Source of the DNA: Hymenobacter jeollabukensis
GTDB lineage: Bacteria > Bacteroidota > Bacteroidia > Cytophagales > Hymenobacteraceae
DNA length: 64,000 nt
Direction of reading: 5' to 3'
NCBI RefSeq assembly: GCF_005771675.1
Contig: NZ_VAJM01000004.1
Location: 310,001 to 374,000 of the forward strand
Part shown: positions 1 through 9,097 of the stretch, one piece after another
Numbering within the stretch: position 1 is the stretch's first letter
Layout of the letters: every line of letters starts with the position of its first letter
Program-made: the position numbers and the translations under genes
Notes under the pieces: model-generated
What the model was told of the DNA's origin: nothing
The model's database searches: none
Seen by the model: the letters and a program-made list of their open reading frames with translations, nothing else

Positions 1-1808
1 GCATCCGCGGCTTCGATCTGCGCACCATCTACCGGGTGGCGCCCTTCGTGACGGTGGGCAATACCGACCCCAACGCGGCTCGCGGCCCGTTGTGGAAGCG
101 CATCTGGCAGGAAGACAACAACGCGCTGTTCTTGCGCTACGAGCGGGTGCTGCAGGACCGCCGCGGCTACGGCCCCGTCACGGCCAACAGCAACGGCGAG
201 CTGCCCGCGCATTACCTCGGCTCGGCCGACAAAATGCTCGTGCGCTTCCGCACCAGCCACGCCCGCGACTTTTCCATCGGCTTCGCGGCCGAAAAAGACG
301 CCGGCGAGCAGTTCACCTGGGACGCCAAAACCCGCCGCTACGGCTTCGACTACTACTCGGCGCATTTCGCCCTGTTCGACCGCGGCCGGCTGAAGTCCGT
401 GGTTATTGGCGACTACCAGCTGCAGTTCGGGCAGGGGCTGCTGCTGTCCTCGGGCCTGCAGGTGGGCAAGGGGGCCGAAACCATTACCACCCTGCGCCGC
501 TCCAACGTGGGCGTGCGGCCCTACTCATCGGTGCTGGAAACGGCATTTTTCCGGGGTGCGGCGGCTACCGTGGCCCTCACGCCCGCCCTCAAGTTCACCG
601 GCTTTGCCTCGCGCAAGCGCATCGACGCGACCCTGCGCACCAGCAGCGTGGTTGACTCCCTGCGCCAGGCCGACGACTTCAGCGACTTTGCCTCGGGGCT
701 GATCATCACCGGCTTTCACCGCACGCCCTCGGAGCTGGCCAACCGCCAGGCTTTGCAGGAAACCGTCACCGGCGGCGACCTGAGCTTCGCGCCCGGCACC
801 GGCCGGCTGAATGTGGGGCTGACGGCCGTCAACACCCTGTTCGACAAGCCCATTCAGAAGCGCAACGAGCCGTACAACTTCTACGAGTTCAGCGGGCGCC
901 ACAACCTGGCCGTGAGCACGCACTACAGCTACGGCTGGCGCAACGTGAGCTTGTTCGGCGAAACGGCCCGCAGCAGCAGCGGCGGCCTGGGCACCATCAA
1001 CGGCCTGCTGGCCAGCCTGGGGCCGAGCGTCGACGCCTCGGTGCTCTTCCGCCGCTACGACAAGGATTTCCACACGCTCTACGGCAACGCGCTCAGCGAA
1101 AACACGCGCAACATCAACGAAAACGGCCTGTACATGGGCCTCAAGCTGCGCCCCATTGCCCGCTGGGAGTTGTCGGCCTACTACGACCAGTTCCGCTTTC
1201 CCTGGCTGCGTTACCAAGCTGGCGCCCCCGGCAGCGGCTACGACTGGCTGCTGCGCGTGAGCTTCGCCCCGACCAAAACCAGCCAGCTCTACGCCCAGAT
1301 CCGCACCCGCGTGAAGGAGTACGACGACGCCAGCAGCACCCGGCCCATGCCCATGCCGGTGCCCGTGATGCGCCGCTCCCTGCTCCTGTTCTACGACACC
1401 AGCCCCACGCCCGCGCTCAGCCTGCGCACCCGCGTGCAGGGCGTGCGCTACCGCGAGGCCGACAGCCCCATCAAGACCGGCTACCTGCTGGCCCAGGACG
1501 TAACGGTGCAGCCCTGGCAACGCCTGCGCCTCACCGCCCGCTACGCCCTCTTCGACACCGACGACTACGACACCCGGCAGTACGTCTACGAGCAGGACGT
1601 GCTCTACGCCTTTTCCATCCCGGTGCTCTACGGCCGCGGCACGCGCTACTACCTGCTGGCCGAGTACAAAATCAACCGCCGCCTCACGCTCTGGCTGCGG
1701 TTCGCCAACACCCGCTACCGCCACCAGAGCACCGTCGGTTCCGGCCTCGACGAAATCCGCGGCAACGAGCGCAGCGACGTGAAAGCCCAGCTGCGGGTGG
1801 CGCTGTAG
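1..1808 (+). CDS. C-terminal part of helix-hairpin-helix / barrel-type protein (5' end outside window)
   Basis: The frame is open from base 3 to the TAG at 1806-1808, so the visible 601 or so residues are the end of a longer protein whose start lies left of the window; the GTG at 36 is not the true start. The visible part is rich in aromatic and alternating polar/apolar residues, as in an outer-membrane barrel. Stretches such as RNNALFLRYERVLQ-like, EKDAGE, GFDYYSAH and GDYQLQFGQGL recall the large Bacteroidetes proteins annotated as helix-hairpin-helix (ComEA-like) domain proteins, in which a short N-terminal HhH region precedes a long beta-rich region. The HhH part is not in the window, so the family call rests on remembered similarity of the C-terminal part. 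Location in the outer membrane is inferred. Function unknown. Confidence 0.6.
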   Translation, partial: IRGFDLRTIYRVAPFVTVGNTDPNAARGPLWKRIWQEDNNALFLRYERVLQDRRGYGPVTANSNGELPAHYLGSADKMLVRFRTSHARDFSIGFAAEKDAGEQFTWDAKTRRYGFDYYSAHFALFDRGRLKSVVIGDYQLQFGQGLLLSSGLQVGKGAETITTLRRSNVGVRPYSSVLETAFFRGAAATVALTPALKFTGFASRKRIDATLRTSSVVDSLRQADDFSDFASGLIITGFHRTPSELANRQALQETVTGGDLSFAPGTGRLNVGLTAVNTLFDKPIQKRNEPYNFYEFSGRHNLAVSTHYSYGWRNVSLFGETARSSSGGLGTINGLLASLGPSVDASVLFRRYDKDFHTLYGNALSENTRNINENGLYMGLKLRPIARWELSAYYDQFRFPWLRYQAGAPGSGYDWLLRVSFAPTKTSQLYAQIRTRVKEYDDASSTRPMPMPVPVMRRSLLLFYDTSPTPALSLRTRVQGVRYREADSPIKTGYLLAQDVTVQPWQRLRLTARYALFDTDDYDTRQYVYEQDVLYAFSIPVLYGRGTRYYLLAEYKINRRLTLWLRFANTRYRHQSTVGSGLDEIRGNERSDVKAQLRVAL

Positions 1809-1879
1809 CTACTCGACACCAGCATAGGCCTAAGCCAAACAAGTCCACTGAAGCTTTCTGTACCAACCCCTATATCCGC

Positions 1880-2188
1880 ATGAAAAGCGAACAGAACTGT
1901 GAGCTGATGAAGATGGTGCTGGCCAACGATAAACTGCCGACCAAGGAAAAGATGGACCTTATCGACGAGCTGCGCAAGAACAATCCCACCAGCAGTGACC
2001 GGTGGACCTACCGTTACGCTATCTAGATTTTAGGCGCCGTAGTGGTGGCCAGCATCCTCGCCATCTGTTTTATCAGCTGGCAGGCGCCTAAAGATGCCGC
2101 CGCTCCGCAGGCGCTTACCGCCATTGGCTCGGCCGCGCTGGGCGGACTAGCTGGTTTGCTCAGTCCCGGTCGTGGCGGAGACCGGTAA
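1880..2188 (+). pseudogene. small membrane protein gene interrupted by in-frame TAG
   Basis: ATG at 1880 opens a frame that codes a charged 48-residue N-terminal part (start MKSEQNCELMKMVLANDKLP) and stops at TAG 2024-2026. The same frame continues without another stop to TAA 2186-2188 and encodes a hydrophobic segment beginning ILGAVVVASILAICFISW, followed by a Pro/Ala linker and a small glycine/alanine-rich end. The two halves together make a sensible 102-residue protein: cytoplasmic helix, one membrane span, short tail. The TAG falls directly before the membrane span. This may be a recent nonsense mutation, a sequencing error, or (less likely) readthrough. No family recognised. Confidence 0.6.
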
Positions 2189-2254
2189 AAGGCGGAACCG
2201 CGAATTGCGCCAACAGCCCCATGGCTTTGGAGGGCGTTTAATTACACTGACAAT

Positions 2255-2290
2255 AAAAAAGGCCGCCTTCGTGAGAAGGCGGCCTTTTTT
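2255..2290. terminator. bidirectional intrinsic terminator
   Basis: A perfect 10-bp stem, GGCCGCCTTC (2261-2270) with GAAGGCGGCC (2275-2284), has a GTGA loop, A-run before it and T-run after it, so it can work on both strands. It lies between the small split gene (+) and the end of the metalloprotease gene (-). Confidence 0.9.
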
Positions 2291-2313
2291 ATCTAGGCAG
2301 GAGCCGTTGAAGC

Positions 2314-5300
2314 TTACAGCTTCATCAGCTTTTCGACCGCCGTACCACCGCCGGGCAGCGAGAGGTGCAGCTGGTACATGCCGCGGCTGAGCTTGCTCAT
2401 GTCGAGACGCTCGTTCAGCTGACCGGCCGTTTTGCGCAGCTCCTTGGTCAGCACCACGCGGCCCAGGGCATCGGTTACCGACACGCTCAGCTGGCCGCTC
2501 ACGCCGTTGTCCACGTTCAGATAGAAGTCGCCGTTGCTCGGGTTCGGGTACACCGACACGCCTTGCAGCTGCTGGGCGCCTTTCTGGCTCAGCACGGCGT
2601 CGCGGGTGGTGCAGATTTCCAGGCCCCAGCCCGTCAGGGTGCCGCCGTTGCCGGGCACGATATCCTGCACCAGCAGTGCCCAGGTACCGAAGGGCGAAGT
2701 GCCCAGGTAGCTCGACAGCGGGTTGCTGGGTTGGTAGGAGGCTCCGCTGGTGGTCGGGCAGCTCAGGGCCACGCCGGCATCATCGAAGCTGGCGTTCAGG
2801 TTGGCCGAGCCGTAGCAGGGCGAGGTAGCCAGAGTGGCGTTGCGCCCGCTCGGACCGCGCAGCTGAATGATCAGCTCCCCGATATTGGGGTGGGTGATGG
2901 CTACGTTGCGCACCCGAATGCCGCTGATAACGTCGCCGGCCACCAGCTGCGTGCTCGGGTCGGTGCCCTGCGCGACGCTAATCGTGGAAAGCACCAGCGA
3001 GGAGCCCGTCGACGCCAGGGTCTGGGGGACATCGGTGGCGGTGAACAGGGCCGGAATGCAGAACTGACGACCTACGGCAAACATGCCTTGCGTCGACCAC
3101 GGGCCGGTGCCGCATTCGGCAATGCCGCGCACGCGCCAGAAGTACTGCGTGTTCTGCGTCAGCGGGGCCGTAACGGCGTACGAGTTGGTCGTCAGGCCGG
3201 TCTGGTTGATAACCACGTTGGCGAAAGCCGCATCGGTAGCCACCTGCAGGTCGTAGGAGCTGGCCGAGGCAATAGCCGTCCACTGGAAGGTCGGCGTCGG
3301 CAGGGCGCGCAGCGAGCTGGCGGCCGGGGCCGTCAGCGTCGGCGGCACGTTGGCCGCGTTGCGCACCGTCAGGGTAATGTTCTGAGTTTCGCTCTGCGTA
3401 CCGCTGGTGCCCGTGATGCTCACCGTGTAGGTGCCCGAAGGCGTGGTGCTCGACGACGTCAGCGTCACCGACGAAGCGCTACCGGCGGCCACCGGGTTGG
3501 CGCCGAAGCTGGCCGTCATGCCCGTGGGCAGGTTCGTGGCCGCCAGCGTTACCTGGCCCGTGAAGCCGAGCAGCTGGCCTACGCTTACGCTGCAGGTCGT
3601 CGCGCTGCCGGGGCAGAACGAGGGCGTCGCATCGGCGCAGCCGCTAGACAGGTAGTAGCCCGGGGTGGTGGGCTGCTGCACGGTGAAGTTGCTGTTCGAA
3701 ATGTCGAAGAACACGTTGCCGCTGGCCTTGATCTTGATGCGGCACTGGGTGGAAGCCACCGTGGCCGGGATGGTCACCGTCTGGGTGCCATCGTTGGGCG
3801 TACCCGCCAGCAGGGTGGTCGGGAAGGTCAGGCCGCCGTCGGTCGAGAGCAGGATGTCCACGTTGGCGGCGCTGATGGGCGCGGCCGTGGTGTTGGCCAC
3901 GTCCCAGGTCACTTGCTGGGGCACGCCGGCGCGCCACGTGATACCGGTGGCGTTGGGCATCGTCACCAGGAAGGGACCCGCCGTGCCTACTACCGGCACC
4001 GACACGGTGTCATAGCTCATGGCGCCGCCGCTCACGCGGTTGTCGCGCACGGTGAGGCGGAAGTGCAGCTGGCGACCGTAGCTGGGCAGGATTTCACCCA
4101 TGGTCTGGGTGTTGGCCAGGATGTTGCTCAGGCGCGGGAAGGTGCGCGAAGGGCTGGTCGTGGGCGTAAACGAGCGGAAGATGGGCGCGTCGCCGCTGGG
4201 CGAGTTGGGCGCTCCGCCGGGGCCGAGGTCGTATTGCTCCCAGCAGTAGGTGAGGGCGTCGCCGTCGGCGTCGGTGCCGCTGCCGGTCAGCTCAAAGGGC
4301 GTGCCTTTGGGAATGATGCGGCGGGTGCCGGCGCTAACCGTGGGCGGGGTGTTGTTGGTCGGCGTGAGGGTGGCGCAGTTGCCGGTGCCGGTGATGTGGG
4401 CAACGATCTGCTCCAGGCTACGGGCGTGGAAATAAGGGTCGGAATGCGGCTGAACGTCGCTCGGCGAGCAGATGCCGGCGTAGGCCATGATGGTCGTGCC
4501 CGAGCCTGGCTCGTAGGCGGCCAGCGCGCTGCGGGTGCCGTTGGTATTAGGACCGGGGCCGGTGCAGTTGCCGTCGGCAATCGAGTTGAACGTGTGGGCG
4601 CCGCCGAACTGGTGGCCCACTTCGTGGGCCACGAAGTCGATGTCGAAAGCGTCGCCAACGGGGTTGCCCAGGCCCGTTACGCCGCGGGCCTTGTTGCCCG
4701 GTACGCACACCACGCCCAGGCCGGCAATACCGCCGCCACCCGTGCTGAACACGTGGCCGATGTCGTAGTTGTTGGCCCCGATGATGTTGGTCACCGTCGT
4801 CTGGTTTTGCGCCAGCATGGCCGCCCCGTCGTTGTTGGTATACGGGTCGGTGGTACCGTTGAGGTACACGAGCTGGTCGTTGTTGGCTACCAGCTGAAAG
4901 GCCACCGACAGCTCCGTGGTGTACACCCCGCTCACGCGGTTGACGGAGGTGGTGATGCCGGCCATGGCGCCCGCCACGGTCCCGCCTTTGGTCGTCGCGT
5001 ACTCCCCGGTGCAGGCCATAGCCAGGCGGTAGAGGCGGCGCTGGGTGCCGTGCGCCCCGATGGCGGCCGGCGACGACGGTACGTTCGGATTAGCGGTAGG
5101 AGCCAGGCGCTGGGCAGCCCCGGCCGGCGTGGCTACGCCGCAAACCGAGCGGTTCAGCGCCGCTTGGTTGATGTCGCGCTTGTAGAACACCAGGTGGTTT
5201 ACCCCGTCGGCCGTGGGGTCCATGTACACCGTGTTACCTGGCGAGAGGATCATGGTGTGCAGGCCGGCCGGCGAAACGTCGAAGTAGGCTACGGCCGTCG

Positions 5301-5703
5301 GGTCGTCGATGCCCTGGCCGGCGTAGGTCTTGATCAGCGGGAACTTGGCGGCCAGGTCGGGGTGCATCACCTGGGTTTCGACCACGCGGAAGCGGCCGGC
5401 CGTGCCGTCGGGCAGGGGCAGGGATACCACCGTGGCCGACTGGCGGGCCCCGGCGCCTTTCTCGGCCGGAGCAGTGGCCAGGGCAGTGCGCAGATTCGCA
5501 ATCTGCACGCTGACCACCCGGTACCGGTCGAGGGCTTGGGTGGTGCCGCGGGCGGCGGTGGGCAGGCGCTCGGCTTTGGCGTCGGCCCAGAGCACGCGCT
5601 GCGCGGAGGCAGCAAAGGGCGAGGCCAGACCCAGCAGCAGCAGGCCCCCCAGCAGTGAGCTTCGCAGCGTACCGGTCGGGGTAGAAGATGTGCGCATAGG
5701 CAT
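2314..5703 (-). CDS. secreted reprolysin-like zinc metalloprotease, P-domain and T9SS sorting domain
   Basis: 1129 residues. Order: signal peptide (about 1-34, ending AASA), an N-terminal propeptide (about 55-180), a metzincin catalytic domain with HEVGHQFGGAH at 360-370 (zinc ligands H360, H364, H370; catalytic E361), Ig/bacterial-repeat-like segments, a fibronectin type III-like domain (about 790-870), a proprotein-convertase P-domain (about 885-1040, with the NLNASFDD and GTWALLVQD motifs), and a type IX C-terminal sorting domain from VYPNPSNGDFYL to the end LMKL. Known of the family: such enzymes are exported by T9SS and act as extracellular or surface-bound proteases. The gene ends at the strong terminator 2255-2290. 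The next gene upstream on the same strand codes a protein that resembles this propeptide only, which suggests duplication. Confidence 0.92.
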   Translation of the reverse strand: MPMRTSSTPTGTLRSSLLGGLLLLGLASPFAASAQRVLWADAKAERLPTAARGTTQALDRYRVVSVQIANLRTALATAPAEKGAGARQSATVVSLPLPDGTAGRFRVVETQVMHPDLAAKFPLIKTYAGQGIDDPTAVAYFDVSPAGLHTMILSPGNTVYMDPTADGVNHLVFYKRDINQAALNRSVCGVATPAGAAQRLAPTANPNVPSSPAAIGAHGTQRRLYRLAMACTGEYATTKGGTVAGAMAGITTSVNRVSGVYTTELSVAFQLVANNDQLVYLNGTTDPYTNNDGAAMLAQNQTTVTNIIGANNYDIGHVFSTGGGGIAGLGVVCVPGNKARGVTGLGNPVGDAFDIDFVAHEVGHQFGGAHTFNSIADGNCTGPGPNTNGTRSALAAYEPGSGTTIMAYAGICSPSDVQPHSDPYFHARSLEQIVAHITGTGNCATLTPTNNTPPTVSAGTRRIIPKGTPFELTGSGTDADGDALTYCWEQYDLGPGGAPNSPSGDAPIFRSFTPTTSPSRTFPRLSNILANTQTMGEILPSYGRQLHFRLTVRDNRVSGGAMSYDTVSVPVVGTAGPFLVTMPNATGITWRAGVPQQVTWDVANTTAAPISAANVDILLSTDGGLTFPTTLLAGTPNDGTQTVTIPATVASTQCRIKIKASGNVFFDISNSNFTVQQPTTPGYYLSSGCADATPSFCPGSATTCSVSVGQLLGFTGQVTLAATNLPTGMTASFGANPVAAGSASSVTLTSSSTTPSGTYTVSITGTSGTQSETQNITLTVRNAANVPPTLTAPAASSLRALPTPTFQWTAIASASSYDLQVATDAAFANVVINQTGLTTNSYAVTAPLTQNTQYFWRVRGIAECGTGPWSTQGMFAVGRQFCIPALFTATDVPQTLASTGSSLVLSTISVAQGTDPSTQLVAGDVISGIRVRNVAITHPNIGELIIQLRGPSGRNATLATSPCYGSANLNASFDDAGVALSCPTTSGASYQPSNPLSSYLGTSPFGTWALLVQDIVPGNGGTLTGWGLEICTTRDAVLSQKGAQQLQGVSVYPNPSNGDFYLNVDNGVSGQLSVSVTDALGRVVLTKELRKTAGQLNERLDMSKLSRGMYQLHLSLPGGGTAVEKLMKL

Positions 5704-5811
5704 TAAAAAGGAGTGGGTGTTATGAGAAAGGGAAAAATCCGGTTTGGGAGCCCCAAGTTACAGTATTTCGGCCGCCGCCGGAAGCGGTTCGGGGCAGAAT
5801 GTTCGCGCCCG

Positions 5812-6348
5812 TCAGCGCTTTATAGGCCCGGGCTCCGACCACTGCTTACTGCCCGGGGGCAGGGCGGCCTTGTCGAAGCAGATGTAGTGCTGGGTGTCGC
5901 CCTGGCGGTAAGGCTCGATGAGCTGGGTGCCGCCGTAGCCAATGATCTGGGCGCGCAGGCCGGCGGGCGTCAGCTCCAGGCGCAGCGAGGCGGTGGCGTC
6001 GGCCGCGTCCTGGCCGGCGAAGGTTTGCAGCTCGGGAAACTTGGCGGCCAGCTCGGGCGCCATCACCGAGCTGCGCCGCACCCGAAACTGGTGCTTCGAG
6101 CCGTCGGGCAGGGGCAGGGTGAGCAGGGTGGGGGCGTCGCCCTCGGCGGGCACGGCCCGGAGGTAGCGCTGGGCGGCCGGCAGGTTCAGCTTCAGGGTGC
6201 GGTAGCGGGTGGGCTGGATGCGCGGCGGTCCCAGCTTGCGCCCGGCCGCGGCCGGTACGTCGGTCCAGTAATCGGCGGGCGGCGGGGTGGCCGAGCCACC
6301 GGTGAAGGGCGCGAGCAGCAGGGGCAGCCAAAGGGCGGAAGCAAACAT
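5812..6348 (-). CDS. orphan propeptide-like secreted protein, paralogous to the metalloprotease N-terminus
   Basis: 178 residues with a signal peptide (MFASALWLPLLLAPFTGGSA). From about residue 70 it aligns by eye with the propeptide of the adjacent metalloprotease: both have (V)SLPLPDG / LTLPLPDG, FRV, VMxPxLAAKFP, then TFAGQ / TYAGQ, a ...TPAGL / SPAGL stretch, and a Y/F-K/D end (HYICFDK against HLVFYKRD). The frame stops at TGA 5812-5814 and no catalytic domain follows: the next 108 bases are the upstream region of the protease gene. It is either a truncated duplicate or a stand-alone propeptide that could bind the protease active site as an inhibitor or folding helper; the latter is inference. 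Same strand as the protease, so possibly cotranscribed. Confidence 0.75.
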   Translation of the reverse strand: MFASALWLPLLLAPFTGGSATPPPADYWTDVPAAAGRKLGPPRIQPTRYRTLKLNLPAAQRYLRAVPAEGDAPTLLTLPLPDGSKHQFRVRRSSVMAPELAAKFPELQTFAGQDAADATASLRLELTPAGLRAQIIGYGGTQLIEPYRQGDTQHYICFDKAALPPGSKQWSEPGPIKR

Positions 6349-6490
6349 GGCGGTAAGGTAAGGCGGGGCAGCACGTCTCGGCGTGAAGACTGGATGAACC
6401 CTGGCAAAGAATAGACCAACGGCCCAGGGAAAGGTTGTTTCGGCCCGGGCGTCGCGGTGGCTGATTTGTCTGCAGGGGTTGGTTGAGATG

Positions 6491-6722
6491 CGTCATCCTG
6501 AGCAGGGCGAACCGAAGGTCGACGTAGTCAAGGACCTTTCTCGCACCCTGCACCGCCACTACCGACGAAGTGTGGGCGCTTTTCGAAGGAGCGTATTAAG
6601 ATCGAAGCGCGGCCATCGAGCCCGGACGATTGGGCGTTGGTGGCTGCGCTTTTTAGTCAGTGCAGGGTGCGAGGAAGGTCCTTGACTACGTCGACCTTCC
6701 GTTCGCCCTGCTCAGGATGACG
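6491..6722. repeat. long inverted repeat, 62-bp arms
   Basis: The arms 6491-6552 and 6661-6722 are reverse complements over 62 bases with two mismatches; the spacer is 108 bases. The outer end begins CGTCATCCTGAGCAGGGCGA. It lies in the 425-base gap 6349-6773 between the orphan propeptide gene and the DUF3857 pseudogene. The rest of the gap shows no gene; a short frame running through the left arm is not believable. No transposase is present, so it could be a MITE-like or REP-type element. Confidence 0.85.
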
Positions 6723-6773
6723 TTCTGGTTTGTCCGGCAGGCGTATTTTCCTAGCTCTTAACTCCTCCCAGAC

Positions 6774-7548
6774 TCACGACTCCGGGTGGACGAGCACCAG
6801 CTGGGCGCGGTCGGCTTTGCTGATGTGCTGGCGGAAGTCCTCTTAGGCTTCATATTCCTTCGCTTCGAAGCGGCCGGCGGGCATCGGCAGGCGGCGGGTG
6901 TACTGCACGCTGCCGTCGGGCAGCACCTGGGTCTGGGCTTCGTAGCCGCCGAAGGCGGTGCGCAGCTGCACCGGAGCGGGCACGGCCTCGGGCTTGTAGC
7001 CGGCGGGCACGCGGTAGCGGTGGTGTCGGCGTCGACGAAGGGGGTGGCGAACTGCAGCGGGGCCTGCCGGGCGCCCACGCACGGGGCGGGCGGTTCAGGA
7101 GGTTGGGGGTCAGGAAGGGGCGGCGGCCGGTGCGCGAGGCGTAGCTGGGCAGGGCCAGGGTGAGGCGCTCCGTCACGGCGGGCTGGGCGCCGCGGTGGTC
7201 CTGCTGCCAGCTGCTCTGCTCGATGGTGACGGCCGGCAGGGCCAGGCGCTGGCAGGCCTGCTTGCGCTGCTCGTCGGCCGGCAGCTGGTGCATCGGGCTA
7301 GCTCGTCCTGCTGCTCGCCGGTGCTGGTGGTGCGCACGGTGGCGCGGCCGTGGCCCTGCTCGTCGATCTGCACCTCGGCGCGGCGGTACTGGCGGTTGTC
7401 GAGGGCGGCGTAGGCGGGCGTGCGCACCAGCTTGCCGCCCTAGGGCGTGAGCAGCAGAGCGTAGCGGGTGCCGGTAAACGAGCCCAGGTAGCCGGAGGAC
7501 TCGGTCTGCGAGGTGCATTCCAGCCACACGGTATCGGCCTTAGTACCA
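6774..7548 (-). pseudogene. decayed C-terminal remnant of a DUF3857/transglutaminase-like protein
   Basis: Read on the minus strand, the three frames together give one continuous protein similar to the end of DUF3857-domain proteins: [11 protein letters not shown] and [17 protein letters not shown], then GGKLVRTPAYAALDN, MHQLPADEQRKQACQRLALP, ERLTLALPSYASRTG, QAPLQFATPFVDADT, YRVPAGYKPEAVPAPVQLRT and a final KADRAQLVLVHPES. Damage seen: an in-frame TAG at about 7441 (before GGKLV, where CAG is expected), frameshifts near 7290, 7085 and 7020, and an in-frame TAA at about 6845. The upstream two thirds of the gene is missing; similarity ends at about 7548, 50 bases from the MFS gene. Intact family members are usually about 640 residues, secreted or periplasmic, of unknown function. 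Confidence 0.85.
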
Positions 7549-7597
7549 AGTGGGCTGTATATTCTGAAGATAGGATGAAAAATTTTAATTCCCTTGC

Positions 7598-8791
7598 TTA
7601 TCCTTCCACCGGCCGCCGCACCGGCTGCCGGTACAGAAACACCAGCGCCACGAGCACGCAGGCCGCGCTCAGGGCGTACACCCAGGGCAGGCGGGCAGCG
7701 TCGTTGGAGTACACCCAGCCGGCCAGCAGTGCCCCGAACATGATGCCCACTTCCAAGGCAATGTACATGGTGCCCACGGCCCGGCCCCGGTGCTCGGGCG
7801 AGCTGAGGTCCACCGTCCAGGCGTAGAGCGTGGGCGAGTTCAGCCCCGAGGCCAGCCCGAACAGCGCCGCCCCGCCCAGAAACACCAGCGGCGTGCGCGC
7901 CAGCGTGAGCACGGCCAGCGCCAGCACCAGGGCCAGCGTGGAGAGGCGCAGCACCGGCACCCGGCCGTACACGTCGGAGGCGCGGCCGGCCACCAGGCGT
8001 ACCACCAGCGTGGACACGGTGTAGCAGATAAAGAACGAGCCTTTGGTGAGGCCCGTCAGGCCCAGCAGCTCGCTCTGGTCGGGCACGATGGTGATGATGG
8101 CCCCGTAGGGGAACAGGCAGAGCAGCGTCACCAGGGCCGGGCGCAGCACCCGGGGCTCCAGCACCTCGTGCCACTCGATGCGCAGCAGGCCCCAGTGAAA
8201 CTTCTGCCGCTGGCTCGGGGCCAGGGTTTCCGTCATGGTGCCCTGCACCAGCACCGAGAGCAAAGCCAGTCCCGACGAGACGTAGAACAGCGTGTTGATG
8301 GAGAAATACTCGGTGATGGGGCCGCACAGGGCCGGGCCCACGGCCATGCCCAGCGTACCGCACACGCCCAGCAGGCCCATAGCCTCGCCGCGGCGCTCCA
8401 CCGGGATGATGTCGGCAATGAAGGCGGCCGTGCCGGTGGGCTTGAAGCCGGTGCTGAAGCCGTGCAGCAGGCGTAGCGTCAGGAAGGTGGCTACGGTGGT
8501 GGCCCAGGCGTACAGAAAGCCGCACACGAAGCACACCAGCGTGCCGATGACCATCACCGGAATGCGCCCCACCGTATCGGCCAGCTTGCCGCTGAAGGGC
8601 CGCGAAATGGCCGCCGTGACGGTAAACAGGGCAATGATGTAGCCCTTGTACTCGCCGCCGCCCATGCGGGTGAGGTGGGCCGGCAGCTCGGGAATGAGCA
8701 GGTTGAAACTCAGGAAAAACAGGAAGGACGACAGGCACATCAACCAGAAACCGGTTGTGTAAACCTTCCCCGGGGAAGCAGCAGTGGACAT
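7598..8791 (-). CDS. MFS transporter
   Basis: 397 residues from the ATG at 8791 ([16 protein letters not shown]); the frame is open further to a TTG at 8914, but that extension runs into an inverted repeat and looks non-coding. About twelve membrane spans. The loop between spans 2 and 3 has [13 protein letters not shown], the classic MFS GxLaDrxGRrp motif, with a second copy between the halves ([13 protein letters not shown]). The substrate cannot be told from sequence; such single-component proton-driven exporters often carry drugs or metabolites out. Transcribed alone towards the DUF3857 remnant; divergent from the ABC exporter at 9098. Confidence 0.88.
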   Translation of the reverse strand: MSTAASPGKVYTTGFWLMCLSSFLFFLSFNLLIPELPAHLTRMGGGEYKGYIIALFTVTAAISRPFSGKLADTVGRIPVMVIGTLVCFVCGFLYAWATTVATFLTLRLLHGFSTGFKPTGTAAFIADIIPVERRGEAMGLLGVCGTLGMAVGPALCGPITEYFSINTLFYVSSGLALLSVLVQGTMTETLAPSQRQKFHWGLLRIEWHEVLEPRVLRPALVTLLCLFPYGAIITIVPDQSELLGLTGLTKGSFFICYTVSTLVVRLVAGRASDVYGRVPVLRLSTLALVLALAVLTLARTPLVFLGGAALFGLASGLNSPTLYAWTVDLSSPEHRGRAVGTMYIALEVGIMFGALLAGWVYSNDAARLPWVYALSAACVLVALVFLYRQPVRRPVEG

Positions 8792-8854
8792 GGGTAAGCG
8801 GTGGCGCGGGTGGCGCCACAAAGGTAGCCCGGTATTTCCGGCTGGCTCCGGCAA

Positions 8855-9031
8855 CTGGCGCCGGTTTAGCAACGGAGTTGCGTAACCGGTGCCGGAAATA
8901 AAGCAGGTTTTCAACCTGCGTCGACTGCTGCGGTACCAGCCCGGTGGTTTTGTCCGGGCGCCTGACGCAGGCTGAAAGCCTGCCGGATTTTGGGCGCCGG
9001 TTACACCGTTGCGCGGCTAAACCGGCGCCAG
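8855..9031. repeat. imperfect palindrome, two 68-bp arms
   Basis: Arms 8855-8922 and 8964-9031, with a 41-base centre. The outer blocks CTGGCGCCGGTTTAGC / GCTAAACCGGCGCCAG match perfectly and the inner blocks GCAGGTTTTCAACCTGCGTC / GACGCAGGCTGAAAGCCTGC match with two changes; the middle is looser. It fills most of the 306-base gap (8792-9097) between the divergent MFS and ABC genes, where promoters of both should lie. No clear promoter box was seen there. Confidence 0.8.
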
Positions 9032-9097
9032 CCGTGCTGCCTGCCAAAACGGCGCGCCTCGGCCGTTGGCGCGGCGTGTGCGTAAGCTCCTGCACCT

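Noticed and set aside
2365-5658. A frame of 1097 codons on the plus strand, antisense to the metalloprotease
   Set aside because: Its product is low-complexity (Gly, Ala, Arg, His, Val) with no domain, as expected from the mirror of a GC-rich gene; the opposite strand has a complete multi-domain protease.
6479-6685. A 68-codon frame in the gap 6349-6773
   Set aside because: It runs through one arm of an inverted repeat and has an Arg-rich, motif-free product.
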